Of a DNA stretch of 6,119 bases, positions 6,060 to 6,119 are shown piece after piece. The notes beneath the pieces are model-generated. The model saw only the letters and a program-made list of their open reading frames with translations, was not told the DNA's origin and ran no database searches. A program made the translations under genes and the position numbers. The DNA lies in assembly GCA_030642185.1 (NCBI GenBank), contig DAOWOG010000086.1:1-6119 (forward strand), read 5' to 3'. Source of the stretch: Helicobacteraceae bacterium. GTDB lineage: Bacteria > Campylobacterota > Campylobacteria > Campylobacterales > Sulfurimonadaceae. Each line of letters opens with the position of its first letter. Within the stretch, counting starts at the first letter, position 1.

Positions 6060-6066
6060 CTATAAT
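6038..6066 (+). promoter_or_regulatory. Consensus sigma-70 promoter with operator in its spacer
   Basis: TTGACA (6038-6043) and TATAAT (6061-6066) are both perfect and are separated by exactly 17 bp. Operator site 4 (6046-6059) fills the spacer, so a bound protein would block RNA polymerase. The start is expected near 6073, which leaves a leader of only about 12 nt with AAAGGAG (6073-6079) at its very 5' end. This strong promoter in such AT-rich DNA implies high output once the repressor leaves. Confidence 0.85.
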
Positions 6067-6084
6067 GTCATCAAAGGAGCTACT

Positions 6085-6119
6085 ATGAACGAGCAGAGCG
6101 TTACTTCTCCCCTATCCAA
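6085..6119 (+). CDS. Start of an unidentified gene, cut by window edge
   Basis: ATG at 6085 follows AAAGGAG (6073-6079) by 5 nt and lies directly behind the operator-controlled promoter. Only 11 codons (MNEQSVTSPLS) and two further bases are visible, with no signal peptide or motif. The product cannot be named. By context it is the regulated target of the 42-bp operator array, and could be the regulator itself (autoregulation) or the first gene of an efflux or stress operon. Confidence 0.7.
   Translation, partial: MNEQSVTSPLS

Overview
The window looks like an accessory or loosely packed stretch of a Campylobacterota-type chromosome, probably a Sulfurovum/Sulfurimonas-like Epsilonproteobacterium. 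This is inferred from gene style, the AAAAGGA-type ribosome sites, the AT-rich intergenic DNA and the periplasmic Met-rich protein; no phylogenetic marker gene is present. Base composition changes sharply. The left third is moderately GC-rich (38 of 60 bases at 1021-1080 are G/C) and the right third is very AT-rich (11 of 60 at 5461-5520).

Left block, minus strand (1-4064). A 423-residue MFS permease of the UMF1/Atg22-like family (2695-3966) is followed, after a 156-bp gap in the same direction, by a large multidomain enzyme that runs off the left edge (1-2538, 846 residues visible). The enzyme joins an acyl carrier protein, a fatty acyl-AMP ligase, a short membrane anchor and a PlsC-type acyltransferase. 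The cut falls inside the acyltransferase, just before the expected Glu-Gly of its second conserved block. The arrangement recalls the Escherichia coli LplT-Aas pair (an MFS flippase plus an acyltransferase/acyl-ACP synthetase), but the domain order is reversed, the ACP is built in, and the MFS belongs to another family.

Middle, plus strand (4067-5361). A divergent intergenic region holds a plausible promoter pair sharing a GGTTAACC palindrome, plus two overlapping, mutually exclusive inverted repeats. It leads into a two-gene operon for exported proteins: a 146-residue helical protein of unknown function with a GTG start (4163-4603), and a 224-residue Met-rich Spy/CpxP-like protein with two LTxxQ motifs and a C-terminal CASGKCG tail (4638-5312). 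A 12-bp hairpin follows. The pair probably works in envelope protein quality control or metal (perhaps copper) handling.

Right block (5362-6119). About 720 bp of AT-rich DNA has no convincing gene. It contains a pair of 27-nt inverted copies of a dispersed-type palindromic repeat (5653-5731). It ends in a striking control region: four copies of TGAACAnnTGTTC, each centred exactly 42 bp (four helical turns) from the next. The last copy sits inside the 17-bp spacer of a consensus TTGACA/TATAAT promoter. That promoter drives a gene of which only the first 11 codons are visible (6085-6119). This is the strongest unexplained signal in the window: it looks like a cooperative, same-face repressor array of the TetR kind controlling an off-window gene.
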